Part shown: positions 1-8,316 of the stretch, piece by piece
Layout of the letters: every line of letters begins with the position of its first letter
How positions within the stretch are numbered: the stretch's first letter is position 1
Assembly: GCA_026421245.1 (NCBI GenBank)
Contig: JAPKDJ010000038.1
Span: 1 to 36,563 of the forward strand
Direction of reading: 5' to 3'
DNA from: Akkermansiaceae bacterium
GTDB taxonomy: Bacteria; Verrucomicrobiota; Verrucomicrobiia; Verrucomicrobiales; Akkermansiaceae
Length of the DNA stretch: 36,563 nucleotides
The notes under the pieces: generated by a model
Seen by the model: only the letters and a program-made list of their open reading frames with translations
Told to the model about the DNA's origin: nothing
Databases searched by the model: none
Translations under genes and position numbers: made by a program

Positions 1-132
1 GCAAACGACGACGCAAACGACGACGCAAACGACGACGCAAACGACGGCGAAAACGAGGGCAAAGGCAAACGCTTAGGCAAAGACGAAAGCAAAGGCAAAG
101 GCGAAGACGAAGGCTAAGGCGACGGCGAAGAC
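1..132. repeat. Low-complexity tandem repeat, 12-base and 6-base units
   Basis: The window opens with GCAAACGACGAC three times exactly and a fourth copy with one change (1-48). About 84 bases of degenerate GGCAAA/GGCGAAGAC-type hexamers follow. The period is a multiple of three, so all six frames give short-period peptides. The plus frame gives an acidic Ala-Asn-Asp-Asp repeat ending at TAA 115-117. The minus frames give either an Arg/Leu-rich or a Val/Phe/Ala-rich peptide. The array is cut by the window edge, so its full length is unknown. Confidence 0.85.
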
Positions 133-433
133 TAAGGCGAAGAAGACTCGCGTCCCGCTGATCCAGCGCAGCTGCCGCGGCCCATCCCACCACCCATCTC
201 AAAATCTTCCCTCGCTTCAGACGCGATGCCATCTCAGCAGAAAAATCATCATCTCCCTCCGCTTCCACCCGATACCGAACCTCCTGCGCAAAACCCTCGT
301 CATCCTCCTCCAGCACCAGTCCGGCTATGCTCTCCACCTGCATCAAGCGCACAAATCGCCGACCCAGCTCAGTGTCCTCACGACACCCCGCCAAAAGGTT
401 CACCGATTCCTCAGGAGAAAGATCACCCTGCAT
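1..433 (-). CDS. Anti-sigma/FecR-like membrane regulator, N-terminal part, runs off the left edge
   Basis: On the minus strand an ATG at 433 opens a frame that stays open to position 1. The first 90 or so residues begin MQGDLSPEESVNLLAGC and are acidic and helical. This style resembles the cytoplasmic N-terminal part of FecR/LamG-type anti-sigma proteins of Verrucomicrobia and Planctomycetes, including a WVVGWAAAAAL stretch where a membrane segment normally begins. The frame then enters the tandem repeat at 1-150 and becomes an unusual Arg/Leu/Cys-rich tail. A different minus frame through the same repeat gives a hydrophobic Val/Phe/Ala segment, so a frameshift near the membrane helix is possible. 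An in-frame TAG lies 13 codons upstream, so this ATG is the only standard start. Family assignment is by style only; the gene could be a decayed copy. Confidence 0.45.
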   Translation of the reverse strand, partial: MQGDLSPEESVNLLAGCREDTELGRRFVRLMQVESIAGLVLEEDDEGFAQEVRYRVEAEGDDDFSAEMASRLKRGKILRWVVGWAAAAALDQRDASLLRLSLRRRLSLRLRLCLCFRLCLSVCLCPRFRRRLRRRLRRRLRRRL

Positions 434-699
434 CGCCTTTGCTAATAACTTTTCGATCTCTGGCTTCTACTGTTAGGGATTTACTTTGGGGGAGTGCTTG
501 AGGGCGCCGTCTAAGGAATCAGAAAGGGGAGTAAGGATTTTTTCACGCAGCTTGTTGCATTAAATTAATATTTGTTGCGCAGCTAGTCAATTCTCGACTG
601 AGGGGAAATCGACTAGCTATGCAACAAATGTTAAACACAAGTTAGCCGTTTCCTGTTGAAAATTTGCTTTTCGGGGGGGCTGTGCCAACCTAGCACCAA
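434..699. other. Intergenic region between the divergent regulators
   Basis: No convincing complete gene is seen. On the minus strand, about 25 codons starting near 550 (LREKILTPLSDSLDG and on) read like the tail of a protein, ending at TAA just before the anti-sigma-like frame. This may be the end of a lost upstream gene, for example a sigma factor, but that is only a suggestion. The remainder holds the inverted repeat described separately and an A/T-rich stretch around 561-572. Confidence 0.4.
552..629. promoter_or_regulatory. Long inverted repeat with an extra half-site, candidate operator
   Basis: ATTTGTTGCGCAGCTAGTC at 570-588 pairs with GACTAGCTATGCAACAAAT at 611-629, matching at 17 of 19 positions around a 22-base loop. 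A further TTGTTGCAT at 552-560 is the exact reverse complement of 619-627. There are therefore three copies of the TTGTTGCnn element, two direct and one inverted. The site lies 71 bases upstream of the helix-turn-helix gene at 700, which suggests an autoregulatory operator; a small mobile-element end is the alternative. Confidence 0.5.
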
Positions 700-1197
700 A
701 TGAAAATCACGAACGCAACAAGATCCCTTGTCGCTCAATCCCTAAGAGAAAAAGGACTTAAAAAGTCCGCTCTCGCAAAAAAAATGGGCGTCGACCGCTC
801 TTGGATGACGAGGTTCTTCAAGACGTCAGGTGGAATGCAGAAAATGGATAATGATCTGCGGGCGAAGCTCGAAGAAATTCTTGAAATTGAATTCTTTTCA
901 ACGATCGAAAAGGGCCCCGCATCAGCCCTCGCTCTCAAGATTGACGTAGCGATGGATAAAGATCCGAGACTTTCGGAATCTCTGGCTCTTCTTATCTCAG
1001 CGTTTAACGACGATCATTTTCACGACCTCCCAACGCTCCCCGATAGAGACATTGTCGAATTCGGGAAAGTGGTCATCCGGTCATCCGCCGGGAACACTGA
1101 CCAGCCGGCGAAAGCCGGAGGACTTGTATTTTCTTGGCTTGCCGAGAGATTTAAAGCACTCGGAGAGAATCCTCCCTCTGGATCGGCAGCACGGTAG
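700..1197 (+). CDS. Helix-turn-helix (XRE-like) DNA-binding protein
   Basis: This 165-residue cytoplasmic protein starts at an ATG. Residues of about 15-62 look like a Cro/CI-type HTH: a first helix (VAQSLREKGL), then KSALAKKMGVDRSWMTRFF, where the Ala-Lys-Lys-Met-Gly-Val turn and following helix are typical. A short linker and a Leu-Glu-rich helix follow. The rest (about 75-165) is not recognised. No clear Shine-Dalgarno sequence precedes the start; a run of seven G lies about 20 bases upstream. The gene stands alone, with an inverted repeat upstream that could be its operator. A plausible role is a small transcriptional repressor; the target is unknown. Confidence 0.6.
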   Translation: MKITNATRSLVAQSLREKGLKKSALAKKMGVDRSWMTRFFKTSGGMQKMDNDLRAKLEEILEIEFFSTIEKGPASALALKIDVAMDKDPRLSESLALLISAFNDDHFHDLPTLPDRDIVEFGKVVIRSSAGNTDQPAKAGGLVFSWLAERFKALGENPPSGSAAR

Positions 1198-1443
1198 AAG
1201 TCGTTACTCAAGAAGGCGAAGGAAGAGCGAAGAGCGTGATTGCTGGGTCGTTGTCCTTTCTCCATTGGAGAGCGAGTTTTTCGGCTGCCAACGAGCCAGT
1301 TCATCGAGCGTCTTCGGATTGATTTTTGAAAACTTCACCACCTGTTTGTGAATTTTATCAATTCGGAAATAGATGAACCAATCCCTGAAAAACTTGGCAG
1401 TTAGAGAATGCCGGTGAAAATGAGGCCTCGTAGCTGGAACACA

Positions 1444-1470
1444 CACTCCGGTAACCGCACCGGTGTTTTT
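1444..1470 (+). terminator. Possible intrinsic terminator of the HTH gene
   Basis: CCGGT (1448-1452) pairs with ACCGG (1459-1463) around a 6-base loop. The stem can be extended by ACAC/TGT with one bulged base. It is followed by TTTTT at 1466-1470 on the plus strand. The stem is short, so strength is uncertain. Confidence 0.4.
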
Positions 1471-1521
1471 AGCCGCCCTCGGGAAGGGCGGCTCGGATGG
1501 ATTATCGATTAGCATCTTCAT

Positions 1522-1551
1522 AAAAAAACACGGAAGGTTTCCCTTCCGTGT
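1522..1551 (-). terminator. Intrinsic terminator downstream of the SGNH/PVC/cupredoxin gene
   Basis: A perfect 9-bp stem, CACGGAAGG (1529-1537) with CCTTCCGTG (1542-1550), has loop TTTC. On the minus strand it is followed by seven T (plus-strand A at 1522-1528). It lies 21 bases after the stop at 1573, the classic arrangement for that minus-strand gene. Confidence 0.88.
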
Positions 1552-1572
1552 TCTTGTAGAATTCGTTTCAAA

Positions 1573-4500
1573 TCACTCCACCGTGATTACTCCACGCATG
1601 ATGGTGGCATGACCCGGGAAGGTGCAGATGAAAGGATATTCACCGGCCTCGGAGGGAGCATTAAACTCCAGTTCCTGAGTCTCACCTTTCTCAAGCAACT
1701 TGGTGGCAACAAGGATATCCTCGGAGTCCGGAAGAAACTGCTTTTTAAAGCCATCGGCACCTAAAGCAATCGCAGCGGCAGCAACAGAGTCCGCTTTGCC
1801 CGGCTTCGTGATGACAAAGTTATGAGGCATGAAGTCAGGATTGACGAAGATGAGCTTCACACTCTTGCCCGCCTTAAGATTGAACGCCTTCACATCGAAG
1901 GAGACCTTTTCCACGATGGTGTTGACTCGAACGGTCGTGAGTTGAGGCGTATCAGACTCAATGCCACCTGGAGTGGTCTTCATCTCCTCCTCTTCCTCAA
2001 TTTCCTGCTGACCTTTCGCAGGATCGGCAGGGCCCCACCAATGCTTCACCGTCTCCGCCCCTTTAACGACATGTGGATCAGCCGACTTCAGAACAAGTTC
2101 TAGAAGGTCGGTGTTGCGGATGTTGTGCTGCTGATGCACCCAGAGTGCTTCGAGCATTGGGATGCCATCAGCGGCTTTGGCCGGATCAAACTGCTTCACC
2201 CACTTCTGGGTTGCTTTCACCACAGTGTCTGTGTCGCGCTCGCTGATCTCAACCCGGGTGCGATGGCGGACATACATATCCGGGTGCTTGAAGTTCTCGA
2301 GCAACTGACTGAGGGGAAGCCCATCAATCTTGACAGATTTCTGCAAAGGCTTCTTCTCGTAAACCATGCGGTAAATCCGACCGTGCTTCTTATCGCGATT
2401 CGGGTCACGCACGTTGTGCTGCATGTGCCCGATGATCACGTTGTGCCAGTCGGCGACGTAAAGTGCTCCGTCATCTCCGAAGATTGCGTCGGTCGGTCGA
2501 AAGTTTCCGTCATCGCTGCGGATAGGCTCGACATCGGGAGTGCCCCAGATCTCGCCAAGCTTATATTTCCTATCCGGGAAGCCCTCACGATGCATCTTGT
2601 ATTGCTTGATGCCAAGGTATCCGATGGTATTGCAAACGATGAAATTCTGCTGCATCTCCTTGGGGAAATTTGTGCTGGAGATGATGCCATCAGCAGACAC
2701 CGGACGGACCTCTTTGTTCAAAAGTGGGAACATCTTGAAACCGTTCCCATCGGGACGAACCTGATAGGAACGACCGCCGGTGCCATCGTTCGCATAGAGA
2801 TATCCCCACTGGTCAAAGCTCGTGCCGTGCGGGTTCGGGCTGTTGCCCGCCACAACCGAAACAGTGTAGCGGCGGGGATCAAAGCGATACATCGCAGAAG
2901 AGCCGGTTGTGAGAGAAGGCCCCCATGGTGTCTCGTGGTTGTGCTGGAGGAAAATTCCACTTTGCCAGTAAATGCCACCGTCTGGGCCGAAGATAAGATT
3001 ATTGGCGGCGTGGTGGGTATCGGACGAACCGATTCCCTGCATGATGACATAGCGAACATCGGCAACATCATCGCCATCGGTGTCCTTGAGGAAAACAATG
3101 TCAGGTTGGCTGGTCACGACGACGCCACCGTTCCAGAACTCGAAACCGAGAGGATTGTGAACTTTGGCAAATTCTTTCACTTTGTCTGCCTTCCCGTCCT
3201 TGTCGGTATCTTCAAAGATGAGGAGGGCATCATTCATCTTTTTCAGGGGCTCCCACTTGGGATAAGTGGCCCAGGCAGCGGCCCAGATCCGCCCCTTGTT
3301 GTCGAGCTGAAGCTGAACCGGGTTGGCAAGCTGCGGGAACATTTTCTCATCGGCAAAGAGATTGACCTTGAAGCCTTCGGGCACATGCATCTTGGCAATT
3401 CCTTCTTCCCCGCCGAGGTACCTGAGGTTGCCTTCCTTGGCTTTGCTGGAGCTTCGAGATCCGCCACCCACGTTTGAGATGACCGGGATGGGAGCTGGGG
3501 TGTTTGAATCGTCAACCTTCAGTTTCCTCCCTTGAGCCAGAGCCCAAACAAGAGGGTCGCGGTTACCGGTCATCACATCGAGCATCTTGAGCTCGTGCTG
3601 GAGGACCTGAGCATTGGTCTGACCGTCTACAAACTTGAGTCCCGAACGTCCGCCCCAAACATCGTTACCATCGACCGCACGATAGCGGTTGTGCCAGTGC
3701 CAGTTCTTGTCGAGAACGGCCTCGCGGAGAGGTTGATGACTGGGGGATGCGGTAAGATCCTTCTTGAGAAGGGCCTTGGCAATCACTTCTCCAATCAAGC
3801 GGTTGCCATCCTCGTTGAGATGGATGCCGTTAATGGTGAGAGGAGACTTGGCCTTGGCGTAGAGCGCAAACGAAGGATGATAGAGATCGACATAAGCGAC
3901 TCCGCTTATTTCGGCCGCGACACGGGTGGCTTCGGTGATGGCAAGAAGACGCTTGTTGTTGGCACGGCCGGTCGGAAGATTGTGGTCCTTTAAATTCTCG
4001 TGAGCGATAGGGCTGCACAGGACAATCCGGGGCAAACTTTCTCCGTTCGGCATGGCCTTACGGAATACCTCGATCATTTGGGTGAGGTTTTTCTCGTGAT
4101 CCTCGGGCTTGGTGTCAAACGACTCATTGTAACCGAACATTGCGATGATGACATCGGCACCCACTTGTTTGAGATACTCGGGCATTGGGATGAATCCATT
4201 GGACCGGGGTTGCTTGTTCGGGCGATCTCCGGTCAGGCTCATGTTGCGGAAACGGAGGTCCATTCCCGGTGCCCCGGCCTGAATCAAAGTCTCGGTCCAA
4301 CCGTCGTGTTGCATGCGGTCGGCAAGGCCGTTTCCAACGATGGCCACGGTGTCGCCCTTCATGAACTTAAAAGGTGAAGGATCGCGGTGATTATCGGGAA
4401 CACTGATTTGCTTGATCTCTTTTCCGTTGGCCTTGATGAAAGTAATTTCCCCGCTCTTCTGGAAATCAAACAAAACCGAAGACTCGGGACAGTCCGTCCG

Positions 4501-4920
4501 GCTTGAGATGAAAACCGGCCTGTGGTTGCGGTCCATGAGGCTCAACTTAAATCCTTGCAGGCGGTCACCGAGCGCATCGTCACCGCGATTCCAGATTTCA
4601 ACAGAATCAACCGAAGCCGTTTTGCCGAGGTCTAACTCCCACCAAGGATCCTTTTTACCCTCCTCAGTGTGCGTCTGCCCACCATTCGTGAAGCTTGGAT
4701 TCTTATTCCCATCAATGGCACGGCTGGCAATCCCTCCGGAACCGGTCGTTGACTGGGTTGCTTTGCCTGATTTGGCGATGTTCTTTCCGCCTGAGTTAAT
4801 TTCAACTTCAGCGAGAGTGAGTGTCCGGGCTTCTCCAGAGAGTTCAATCCGCAAGAAGCGGGCGTTTTTCTGCGCAATGGCAGTAGAGGTGAGTGCGAGT
4901 ATGGGAAGAAGATACTTCAT
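1573..4920 (-). CDS. Secreted discoidin-SGNH-PVC propeller-cupredoxin fusion protein
   Basis: This 1115-residue exported protein begins with a short signal peptide ([17 protein letters not shown]). In order it shows: a discoidin-like module (about 18-155) with a DGNKNPS motif and PWWELDLGK; an SGNH/GDSL-hydrolase-like module (about 188-390) with GNG at block I, FGYNE at block III and GIHLNEDG at block V; a PVC-type membrane-bound dehydrogenase propeller (about 510-855) with Asp-rich [10 protein letters not shown] and [10 protein letters not shown] loops; a short helical, HEAT-like part; an acidic linker; and an azurin/plastocyanin-like domain (about 1000-1115). Copper ligands H1033, C1099, H1104 and M1108 are visible, with azurin spacing in the last three. 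There is no CxxCH, so copper takes the place of the heme c often fused to this propeller. Block I lacks the usual Ser nucleophile. Likely role: periplasmic or surface oxidation of a carbohydrate with electron transfer to copper; the substrate is unknown. A strong terminator follows. Confidence 0.85.
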   Translation of the reverse strand: MKYLLPILALTSTAIAQKNARFLRIELSGEARTLTLAEVEINSGGKNIAKSGKATQSTTGSGGIASRAIDGNKNPSFTNGGQTHTEEGKKDPWWELDLGKTASVDSVEIWNRGDDALGDRLQGFKLSLMDRNHRPVFISSRTDCPESSVLFDFQKSGEITFIKANGKEIKQISVPDNHRDPSPFKFMKGDTVAIVGNGLADRMQHDGWTETLIQAGAPGMDLRFRNMSLTGDRPNKQPRSNGFIPMPEYLKQVGADVIIAMFGYNESFDTKPEDHEKNLTQMIEVFRKAMPNGESLPRIVLCSPIAHENLKDHNLPTGRANNKRLLAITEATRVAAEISGVAYVDLYHPSFALYAKAKSPLTINGIHLNEDGNRLIGEVIAKALLKKDLTASPSHQPLREAVLDKNWHWHNRYRAVDGNDVWGGRSGLKFVDGQTNAQVLQHELKMLDVMTGNRDPLVWALAQGRKLKVDDSNTPAPIPVISNVGGGSRSSSKAKEGNLRYLGGEEGIAKMHVPEGFKVNLFADEKMFPQLANPVQLQLDNKGRIWAAAWATYPKWEPLKKMNDALLIFEDTDKDGKADKVKEFAKVHNPLGFEFWNGGVVVTSQPDIVFLKDTDGDDVADVRYVIMQGIGSSDTHHAANNLIFGPDGGIYWQSGIFLQHNHETPWGPSLTTGSSAMYRFDPRRYTVSVVAGNSPNPHGTSFDQWGYLYANDGTGGRSYQVRPDGNGFKMFPLLNKEVRPVSADGIISSTNFPKEMQQNFIVCNTIGYLGIKQYKMHREGFPDRKYKLGEIWGTPDVEPIRSDDGNFRPTDAIFGDDGALYVADWHNVIIGHMQHNVRDPNRDKKHGRIYRMVYEKKPLQKSVKIDGLPLSQLLENFKHPDMYVRHRTRVEISERDTDTVVKATQKWVKQFDPAKAADGIPMLEALWVHQQHNIRNTDLLELVLKSADPHVVKGAETVKHWWGPADPAKGQQEIEEEEEMKTTPGGIESDTPQLTTVRVNTIVEKVSFDVKAFNLKAGKSVKLIFVNPDFMPHNFVITKPGKADSVAAAAIALGADGFKKQFLPDSEDILVATKLLEKGETQELEFNAPSEAGEYPFICTFPGHATIMRGVITVE

Positions 4921-4997
4921 AGATTGTGAACGGTTTACGGCAAGAGCGGAGACCTTATTTCAGGAAAGATAAGAGGGCAACCTGCAAAACTAATTGC

Positions 4998-5524
4998 TTA
5001 CTTTGAAAAAACCTCGACTTCCGTAAGACGACTAAAGCTGGGGAAGGTCAAACCGTGGCAACCTTGGGTTGTAATCTTGATGAATGCGACCTTTCGGGCA
5101 GAGAAGGTGTGATCGCGATGGTTCTTGTCGCCTCTGTCCCCCTCTTTGGCCCCTCTGATTTTCGTGTCGACCTCCCCGTCCTCACTCACCAAAACATCGT
5201 AGATTTCATGGCTCTTCCCAATTGCACGCTCCGTCACAACAATGCGGGAAGCCTCACCGGATTTCTTCAACTCAATCACAATCTCGAGCGGATCTGGCTA
5301 GGTTGGGAAGCCAAGAAAGTGGTCAAAACGGTCCGGGATTCCATTCGTCAGTGCGCTGGAACTGGAGGTAGTTCGCCTTATAGAGCCACATCATATCGAT
5401 GATCTAACGAAGCGTTTTCGGCGAATGAGGCTTCCTCCCCATATCGACCATGAAGCAGCGGCTTGGGAACTTGGGAAAAGCCCGGCAGAATAAGACACGA
5501 GGTCAGAACAAGACGAGCGAGCAT
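4998..5524 (-). pseudogene. Decayed exported protein with a C-terminal discoidin remnant
   Basis: Just after the dehydratase gene, an ATG at 5524 opens a clear signal peptide (MLARLVLTSCLILPGFSQ) but runs only about 48 codons to a TAA. Further pieces then lie in other frames, for example IDMMWLYKANYLQFQ. The last 93 codons (to 4998) read as the end of an F5/8-type C (discoidin) domain: PLEIVIELKKSGEASRIVV, then HEIYDVLVSEDG, then FIKITTQGCHG and LTEVEVF. A TAG lies in frame upstream of that piece. So a start, signal peptide and domain end survive, but the reading frame is broken at least twice and the catalytic middle appears lost. Such discoidin tails are common on secreted glycosidases; the identity of the missing part is not known. 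Confidence 0.65.
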
Positions 5525-5545
5525 GGTGCAGATCCCTACCTTTTT

Positions 5546-7444
5546 TTACGACGTTCCTTTCGTCAGCCGCTCTACCGCCCCGGCATCATAAACACACCCG
5601 CCCCAGCTCCCCCCACTCACATTCTGCAAAGCCGCCCACAACCTGGTATCGTCAGGCAACTCCGGATGAACCCTCACCTCCGGATGCAATCCCCTAGCCA
5701 TCAATTCCTCAAAATCTCCTAGATAATCAATCGTCCCTTCCAGCGAATTCGTATCAATTCTAACCCTCACCGGATCGCCATCCCGCAACTTTCCAATCGG
5801 CCCTCCCGCCAACCCCTCGGGACTCACATGCCCGATACACGCCCCGGTCGATACTCCCGAAAATCTCCCGTCAGTCACCAAGGCTACCTCTTTCCCCGCT
5901 TTGCAATATTTCAGAGCCGACGTCACTTGAAAAGTCTCCGGCATCCCCGCCCCCATCGGCCCGATCCCCGCCAAAACCATGACATCTCCCGCCCGAATCC
6001 GATCATCCCCCTGCGACTTTACCGCCGTAATCGCCGCCGCCTCACTCCCGAACACCCGCGCTTTCCCCTCCAACAAAAACACCCCGTCCGGGTCGATCAT
6101 CCCCGGATCAATCGCCGTGCTCTTCACCACACTTCCCTCGGGTGCCAGATTCCCCTGCGGAAACGTCACCGTACTCGGCAGCCCCTTCTCCCGCCCTCGA
6201 ATCACCTCGTCCGGATCGATTCCATCCAGCTCGTAGAGCCTCTCCCTCACTAATTTTCTCCGCTCCGACTTCTCCCACCACTCCAAATTCTCGCCCAAAG
6301 TCATCCCGCTCACCGTCTTCACCTCCAGATTGAGCGCCTCCCGGACTTTCAACATCGCCTCCGGCACTCCGCCCGCCAAAAACACCTGTACCGTCGCAAA
6401 TCCCTTCGGTCCGTTCGGCAACGCATCCACGATCCTCGGCACCAACCGGTTCGCGGCCTGCCAATCTTTCACAGTCGGACGATCCAATCCCGCCGCATGC
6501 GCAATCGCCGGAAGGTGCAAAATTAAATTCGTCGAGCCCCCAAAGGCCGCATGCATCACCATCGCATTGTGAAGTGACTCCTCCGTCAAAACTTCCTGCA
6601 GCGAATACTCCAGATTCATCACCGCCCGACCGCTCCGAGTCGCCATGTCCATCCAAATCCGCGCGCCACTCGGACTGAGCGCACTATGCGGCAGACTCAT
6701 TCCCAACGCCTCTCCCATCACCTGACTCGACGCCGCCGTCCCCAAAAACTGACACCCTCCGCCCGGACTTGCACACGCTCGACACGCCGTCGCCGCCGCC
6801 TCTCCCAAACTCACCTCCCCATGCGCATACCGCGCCCCCAACGACTGCACCTTGCCCAAATCCTCTGTCTCCTCACTCAACAAACTCACCCCGCCCGGAA
6901 CCAAAACACCCGGCAAATTCCCGCACCCCGCGAGCGCCATCATCATCGCAGGCAACCCCTTGTCGCAGGTTGCCACCCCAACCACTCCCTTCGCCGTCGG
7001 CAACGAACGAATCAACCTCCGCAACACCATCGCGGCATCATTTCGAAACGGTAGCGAATCCATCATTCCTTTCGTTCCCTGCGTCCGGCCATCGCACGGA
7101 TCACTACAAAAACCCGCAAAAGGAACCCCGTTCAAACTTGCCACTTCATTCGCCACCGCCTCCATCAGCAAGCCCACCTCCCAATGCCCCGAGTGATACC
7201 CCAGCGCCGTCGGCGTCCCGTCCGGCTGCCGAATCCCACCCTGCGTTGATAAAATTAAAATTTCCTTCTTCCCCCATCCCGCTGCTTTCCACCCCATCCC
7301 CACATTCTGCATCCACCCAAAAAGATCGCCGCTATTCCCCTTCGTGAGATCCTCCCCCGAAATCGGCAACTCCCCCTCAGCCCCCTCGGCCCGGGTCACC
7401 ACCTCATCGATCCCTTCCTCGCCCGATTCCAATACGTCTTTCAT
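5546..7444 (-). CDS. IlvD/Edd-family sugar-acid dehydratase (YjhG/YagF type, probable D-xylonate dehydratase)
   Basis: This 632-residue cytoplasmic enzyme has the length and signature blocks of the YjhG/YagF branch of the dihydroxy-acid/6-phosphogluconate dehydratase family: [35 protein letters not shown] and [15 protein letters not shown] followed by [16 protein letters not shown]117, C160 and C231 lie in these blocks and are the likely iron-sulfur ligands. The family removes water from an aldonic acid to give a 2-keto-3-deoxy acid; E. coli YjhG and YagF act on D-xylonate. Its ATG overlaps the stop of the upstream FAH gene by four bases (ATGA), so the two are probably translationally coupled. 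The partner would take the 2-keto-3-deoxy product onward. The exact sugar acid (xylonate, arabinonate or another) cannot be read from sequence. Confidence 0.88.
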   Translation of the reverse strand: MKDVLESGEEGIDEVVTRAEGAEGELPISGEDLTKGNSGDLFGWMQNVGMGWKAAGWGKKEILILSTQGGIRQPDGTPTALGYHSGHWEVGLLMEAVANEVASLNGVPFAGFCSDPCDGRTQGTKGMMDSLPFRNDAAMVLRRLIRSLPTAKGVVGVATCDKGLPAMMMALAGCGNLPGVLVPGGVSLLSEETEDLGKVQSLGARYAHGEVSLGEAAATACRACASPGGGCQFLGTAASSQVMGEALGMSLPHSALSPSGARIWMDMATRSGRAVMNLEYSLQEVLTEESLHNAMVMHAAFGGSTNLILHLPAIAHAAGLDRPTVKDWQAANRLVPRIVDALPNGPKGFATVQVFLAGGVPEAMLKVREALNLEVKTVSGMTLGENLEWWEKSERRKLVRERLYELDGIDPDEVIRGREKGLPSTVTFPQGNLAPEGSVVKSTAIDPGMIDPDGVFLLEGKARVFGSEAAAITAVKSQGDDRIRAGDVMVLAGIGPMGAGMPETFQVTSALKYCKAGKEVALVTDGRFSGVSTGACIGHVSPEGLAGGPIGKLRDGDPVRVRIDTNSLEGTIDYLGDFEELMARGLHPEVRVHPELPDDTRLWAALQNVSGGSWGGCVYDAGAVERLTKGTS

Positions 7445-8268
7445 GCGACCACGTTTTCTAAAGTCCCGATCCCTTCAATCTCAATCCTCACCACGTCTCC
7501 CGTCTGCAATGTGAAATCCGTCCCCGGCACCACTCCCGTCCCAGTCATCATCATCGCTCCATTCGGAAAATCGAGCTCGCGATAAAGCGCTTCCACCAAT
7601 TCCTCCAACCCGCGTTTCAATTGCGTCAAATCGGTCGCATCATCAAACACCGCTTCCCCACTCCGCGTAATGGTCAACTTGATGAAGGCATCGTCTTTCA
7701 AAGCATCCCGCCCCAGCAACAAACACGGCCCCACCGCACAGCTCCCATTGTAAACTTTCGCCTGAGGCAAATAGAGTGGGTTCTCTCCCTCGATCGAACG
7801 CGAACTCACATCATTCCCCACCGTGAATCCAAAAATCTCTCCGCCCGCATTCACCGCCAGCGTCAACTCCGGTTCCGGCACGTCCCAGCTCGAATCCTCC
7901 CGCACTCGAATCTCCGCCCCATTCCCCACCGCCCGGTAACCCATGGACTTAAAAAACAACTCCGGCCGCTCCGCGTCATACACCAAATCATAAAAAACAT
8001 CTCCACCCGCCTTCTCCGACTCCTCCATCCGCGCCGACTTCGACCGCATATAGGTTACCCCGGCCGCCCAGATCTCGGTATCTGCCGGAACCGGCGGCAA
8101 AATCTTACCCTCCGTACCCGAAACCACGCCTACCTCGGTAGTGTTCAAAATCTCCTCAATTTCCCCCTTCCCCGACTGAAAGAGTCGCTTCAAAAGTTCG
8201 TTCTCTACCTCATGGCATTCTCCACCCTTTTCCAGTAAAAGTCCGCGCTCAAGACAATGTAGCTTCAT
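7441..8268 (-). CDS. FAH-family enzyme, probable 2-keto-3-deoxy-sugar-acid dehydratase
   Basis: This 275-residue protein belongs to the fumarylacetoacetate hydrolase family. The metal-site pattern is visible as PEPELT (E132, E134), then [21 protein letters not shown] with D153 and a Lys, and the family tail [20 protein letters not shown] start at the ATG at 8268 (MKLHCLERG). The frame stays open 132 codons further upstream, but that stretch overlaps the divergent DUF1501 gene and has antisense-like composition. The gene is first in an operon with the YjhG-like dehydratase. In the Weimberg-type oxidative pentose pathway, FAH-family enzymes dehydrate 2-keto-3-deoxy-pentonate to 2-ketoglutarate semialdehyde, so this pairing suggests steps two and three of that route. 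Related FAH proteins that act as hydrolases are the alternative. No aldehyde dehydrogenase or sugar dehydrogenase for this route is nearby. Confidence 0.82.
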   Translation of the reverse strand: MKLHCLERGLLLEKGGECHEVENELLKRLFQSGKGEIEEILNTTEVGVVSGTEGKILPPVPADTEIWAAGVTYMRSKSARMEESEKAGGDVFYDLVYDAERPELFFKSMGYRAVGNGAEIRVREDSSWDVPEPELTLAVNAGGEIFGFTVGNDVSSRSIEGENPLYLPQAKVYNGSCAVGPCLLLGRDALKDDAFIKLTITRSGEAVFDDATDLTQLKRGLEELVEALYRELDFPNGAMMMTGTGVVPGTDFTLQTGDVVRIEIEGIGTLENVVA

Positions 8269-8316
8269 ACCCACATCCTGCCTCCTCGACCTCCACACCA
8301 AAAGCCGAAAGTCACC

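Larger units (their letters stand above)
1198..1572. other. Intergenic region without a supported gene
   Basis: This stretch lies between two convergent genes. It contains a likely weak plus-strand terminator (1444-1470), a perfect 9-bp hairpin without a T-run (AGCCGCCCT at 1471-1479 with AGGGCGGCT at 1485-1493), and a strong minus-strand terminator (1522-1551). A 105-codon minus-strand frame spans 1204-1521, but it starts directly after the terminator T-run and matches nothing I recognise. Confidence 0.5.

Noticed and set aside
1..48. CRISPR-like array
   Set aside because: The 12-base units are contiguous with no spacers. It is a simple tandem repeat.
1471..1493. Perfect 9-bp hairpin as a terminator
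   Set aside because: No T-run follows on either strand. It is noted only as a hairpin in the intergenic entry.
1204..1521. 105-codon minus-strand frame
   Set aside because: It starts directly at the T-run of a terminator, contains two hairpins, and resembles no family I know.
2125..3477. A 450-codon plus-strand frame antisense to the PVC/cupredoxin gene
   Set aside because: It lies entirely inside a gene with strong domain matches on the other strand, and its product is low in recognisable motifs. It is a shadow frame.
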